NCBI GenBank assembly: GCA_002335865.1
Contig: DDCY01000024.1
Coordinates: 71,106 to 106,824, forward strand
DNA from: Saprospiraceae bacterium UBA1994
Lineage (GTDB): Bacteria; Bacteroidota; Bacteroidia; Chitinophagales; Saprospiraceae
DNA: 35,719 nucleotides
Direction of reading: 5' to 3'
The notes under the pieces were generated by a model, which was given only the letters and a program-made list of their open reading frames with translations, had not been told where the DNA came from and ran no database searches. Both the position numbers and the translations under genes were made by a program. Shown in pieces: positions 33,964 through 35,719 of this stretch; the first letter of the stretch is position 1; each line of letters starts with the position of its first letter.

Positions 33964-35199
33964 ATGAAAAATAAAAAGCTGAAGTGCTCGTTTTGCGGTA
34001 GAGATAAGAGTGAAGCTCTTGTACTAATTGCAGGTATAGAAGGTCACATATGTGATGTATGTATAGAGCAAGCCTACGAAATAGTATCTGATGAAGTAGC
34101 CTCTAAGGCCGAAGGAGAAGGTGGACATGAGTTTAACATATCTGAAGATATCAAGCCAGTGGATATCAAGAAATATCTTGACCAATACGTAATAGGTCAA
34201 ACTGAGGCAAAGAAGTATTTGTCTGTAGCGGTATACAATCATTATAAAAGATTGAAATTTAATAAAGTAGATGATGTAGAGATACAAAAGTCAAACATCA
34301 TGTTTATTGGAGAGACTGGTACAGGAAAGACCTTATTGGCTAAGACGATTGCTAATTTTTTACAAGTACCTTTCACTATTGTTGATGCAACAGTATTTAC
34401 TGAGGCAGGATATGTAGGAGAGGATGTAGAAAGTATGCTCAGTAGACTTTTACAAGCATGTGATTTCAATGTAGAGGCAGCTCAAAAGGGAATTGTTTAC
34501 ATCGATGAAATAGATAAAATTGCACGTAAAAATGATAATCCAAGTATTACTCGTGATGTATCTGGAGAAGGTGTACAACAAGCAATGCTCAAGATGCTCG
34601 AAGGAACGGTTGTGAACGTTCCACCACAAGGAGGTCGTAAGCATCCAGAGCAGAGTATGATTAAAGTAGATACTAATGATATTCTGTTTATCTGTGGTGG
34701 AGCCTTTGATGGCATTGAGAAGCTTATTGCAAAAAGGTATAATACCCAAGTAATTGGATTTAGTACTGATAAGAGTGAGCAAATTGATGGTGAAAATTTA
34801 CTCCAGTATGTATCGCACCAAGATATCAAGTCATTTGGACTTATTCCAGAGTTAATTGGTAGAATACCCGTGCTTACTTATTTAGAACCTTTGGATAAGG
34901 AAACCCTTATTAACATCCTTACGGAACCAAAGAATGCATTACTTAAGCAATATTCTAGACTTTTTGAGATGGAAGGCATCCGTCTTTCTTTCACAAAAGA
35001 TTCTATGCTTTATATAGCTAACAAAGCATTGGATTATAAATTGGGTGCTAGAGGGCTGAGATCTATCTGCGAGGCTATACTTACAGAAGCTATGTTTGAG
35101 TTACCTTCTCATAGTGATATCAAAGAGTTTGAAGTTGATCTAGCTTATGCCAAAGAGAAAGTCGATAAATCTAAGTTAGAAAAGCTCAAAGCTGCATAA
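33964..35199 (+). CDS. clpX: ClpX, ATP-dependent unfoldase of ClpXP
   Basis: The 411-aa AAA+ protein has an N-terminal four-Cys zinc domain (Cys8, Cys11, Cys30, Cys33), Walker A GETGTGKT (116-123), Walker B VYIDE (178-182), pore loop GYVGEDV and the C-terminal ClpX region ending in a Lys-rich tail. LIPELIGRIPV contains the sensor-type arginine region. It recognises, unfolds and feeds substrates to ClpP. Length and motifs are normal. It is downstream of clpP. Confidence 0.98.
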   Translation: MKNKKLKCSFCGRDKSEALVLIAGIEGHICDVCIEQAYEIVSDEVASKAEGEGGHEFNISEDIKPVDIKKYLDQYVIGQTEAKKYLSVAVYNHYKRLKFNKVDDVEIQKSNIMFIGETGTGKTLLAKTIANFLQVPFTIVDATVFTEAGYVGEDVESMLSRLLQACDFNVEAAQKGIVYIDEIDKIARKNDNPSITRDVSGEGVQQAMLKMLEGTVVNVPPQGGRKHPEQSMIKVDTNDILFICGGAFDGIEKLIAKRYNTQVIGFSTDKSEQIDGENLLQYVSHQDIKSFGLIPELIGRIPVLTYLEPLDKETLINILTEPKNALLKQYSRLFEMEGIRLSFTKDSMLYIANKALDYKLGARGLRSICEAILTEAMFELPSHSDIKEFEVDLAYAKEKVDKSKLEKLKAA

Positions 35200-35223
35200 T
35201 CTAAGTCCACCTGATCTGATTTC

Positions 35224-35239
35224 TACCTAAATTTAGGTA
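35224..35239. repeat. 16-bp perfect palindrome after clpX
   Basis: TACCTAAATTTAGGTA is an exact palindrome 25 bp after the clpX stop. No T-run follows, so it may be a weak terminator, a protein-binding site or chance. Confidence 0.4.
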
Positions 35240-35288
35240 AATCATGTATTCCGTTAATAAATATACCATTAAAAGTCCCAAATTATTT

Positions 35289-35316
35289 TTTGTATTAGGT
35301 GAGAGGACTATCTTTG
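35289..35316 (+). promoter_or_regulatory. Putative promoter of the exported protein at the window end
   Basis: TTTG at 35289-35292 and an exact -7 element TATCTTTG at 35309-35316 are 16 nt apart. If used, the leader before the ATG at 35462 would be about 140 nt, unusually long for this window. Confidence 0.45.
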
Positions 35317-35461
35317 ACTAAGGTATGGATTGGCAATACAATCTTTATCAAATTAGACTAAGGACCTAATATATCGAGAACTACATTTGCATTTTGGCAT
35401 TAGCTAGAGTGCTTAAATTGTTATAATCAACTTTATTGATTTATTAAAAATTCTCGATCTT

Positions 35462-35719
35462 ATGAATATTCTAATTAATGGATATCGAATCTGTTTTCCC
35501 CAATTCTTAAAGAAATCTGTTTTTTTAACAGTTTTTACAATTCTGTGTTTTGGCTTAAATGCACAGACATACGATTTTAACGTAACACAATCTGACATTA
35601 GCAATGCTAATCCAGGTACTAATCCAGTCGGTTTCTTTTGTGGTGGTGGACTTGGTGTCATGTCAGCAGATGTTACTAATGTAGCATTCCAATGCCCAAG
35701 TGGAGATTTACTAGGCACA
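35462..35719 (+). CDS. N-terminus of an exported protein, cut by the window end
   Basis: From the ATG at 35462 the frame is open to the last base (86 codons). Residues 1-35 form a signal peptide: basic region (FLKKS), hydrophobic core (VFLTVFTILCFGL) and the Bacteroidota-style end NAQ. The mature part begins with TYDFNVTQSDI and is rich in Asn, Thr, Gly and Val (NANPGTNPVGFFCGGGLGV), like the start of large beta-rich surface adhesins of this phylum. A T9SS C-terminal signal would lie beyond the window, so the route of secretion is only a guess. Confidence 0.8.
   Translation, partial: MNILINGYRICFPQFLKKSVFLTVFTILCFGLNAQTYDFNVTQSDISNANPGTNPVGFFCGGGLGVMSADVTNVAFQCPSGDLLGT

Noticed and set aside
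1..35719. CRISPR arrays, insertion sequences, prophage, toxin-antitoxin or defence modules
   Set aside because: I saw no regularly spaced repeats, transposase or integrase motifs, terminal inverted repeats or known defence domains.

Overview
The window is about 36 kb of low-GC chromosomal DNA from a member of the Bacteroidota. Evidence for this includes a PorP/SprF plus PorE-like pair of type IX secretion (T9SS) components, many exported proteins ending their signal peptides in 'AQ' or 'GQ', several SPII lipoproteins, starts without Shine-Dalgarno sites, and promoter-like TAnnTTTG elements. Gene content fits the Saprospirales best, but that rank is an inference. No rRNA, CRISPR array, prophage or insertion sequence was seen.

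Layout. 0.2-7.7 kb: envelope and accessory genes. These are a very large FG-GAP/ASPIC-UnbV lipoprotein, a DksA/TraR-type zinc-finger protein, small hypothetical genes, a small outer-membrane barrel, a group II truncated haemoglobin, a secreted DUF900 alpha/beta hydrolase and a DUF2279 protein. 7.9-11.1 kb: the PorP/SprF and PorE-like pair. 11.1-11.4 kb: a decayed DUF1573 gene. 11.5-17.9 kb: a dense forward run of pnuC, an RND/MMPL exporter, an ABC exporter, a small membrane protein and a family 2 glycosyltransferase. 17.9-23.5 kb: trpS, a phosphohexomutase, pcm, a lipoprotein and a LolA-like carrier. 23.9-26.5 kb: hutH overlapping a PagL-type acyloxyacyl hydrolase. 26.6-26.9 kb: a dead thioredoxin gene. 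27-31 kb: an FKBP-AlkB pair facing a rel-fur operon. 31.1-35.2 kb: tRNA-Leu(UAG), then tig-clpP-clpX. From 35.46 kb a large exported protein begins and runs off the window.

How the genes work together. tig, clpP and clpX form the classic protein folding and turnover block. The bifunctional (p)ppGpp enzyme and the Fur-family repressor are 7 bp apart and probably co-transcribed. porP and the porE-like gene likely supply outer-membrane and periplasmic parts of the T9SS; the truncated exported protein at the end could be a client.

Most of the window is ordinary core genome, and I found no convincing new multi-gene system. The least expected features are two gene ghosts not covered by any open reading frame. 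One is a full-length thioredoxin (109 codons, no indels) with two nonsense codons and WYRPF in place of WCGPC. The other is a DUF1573 gene with two nonsense codons and two apparent 1-nt deletions. Both have lost cysteines. Also notable are the 7+7 calcium-loop arrangement around the ASPIC domain, the hutH/acyloxyacyl-hydrolase overlap, and a possible 28-aa membrane microprotein in a GC-rich patch.
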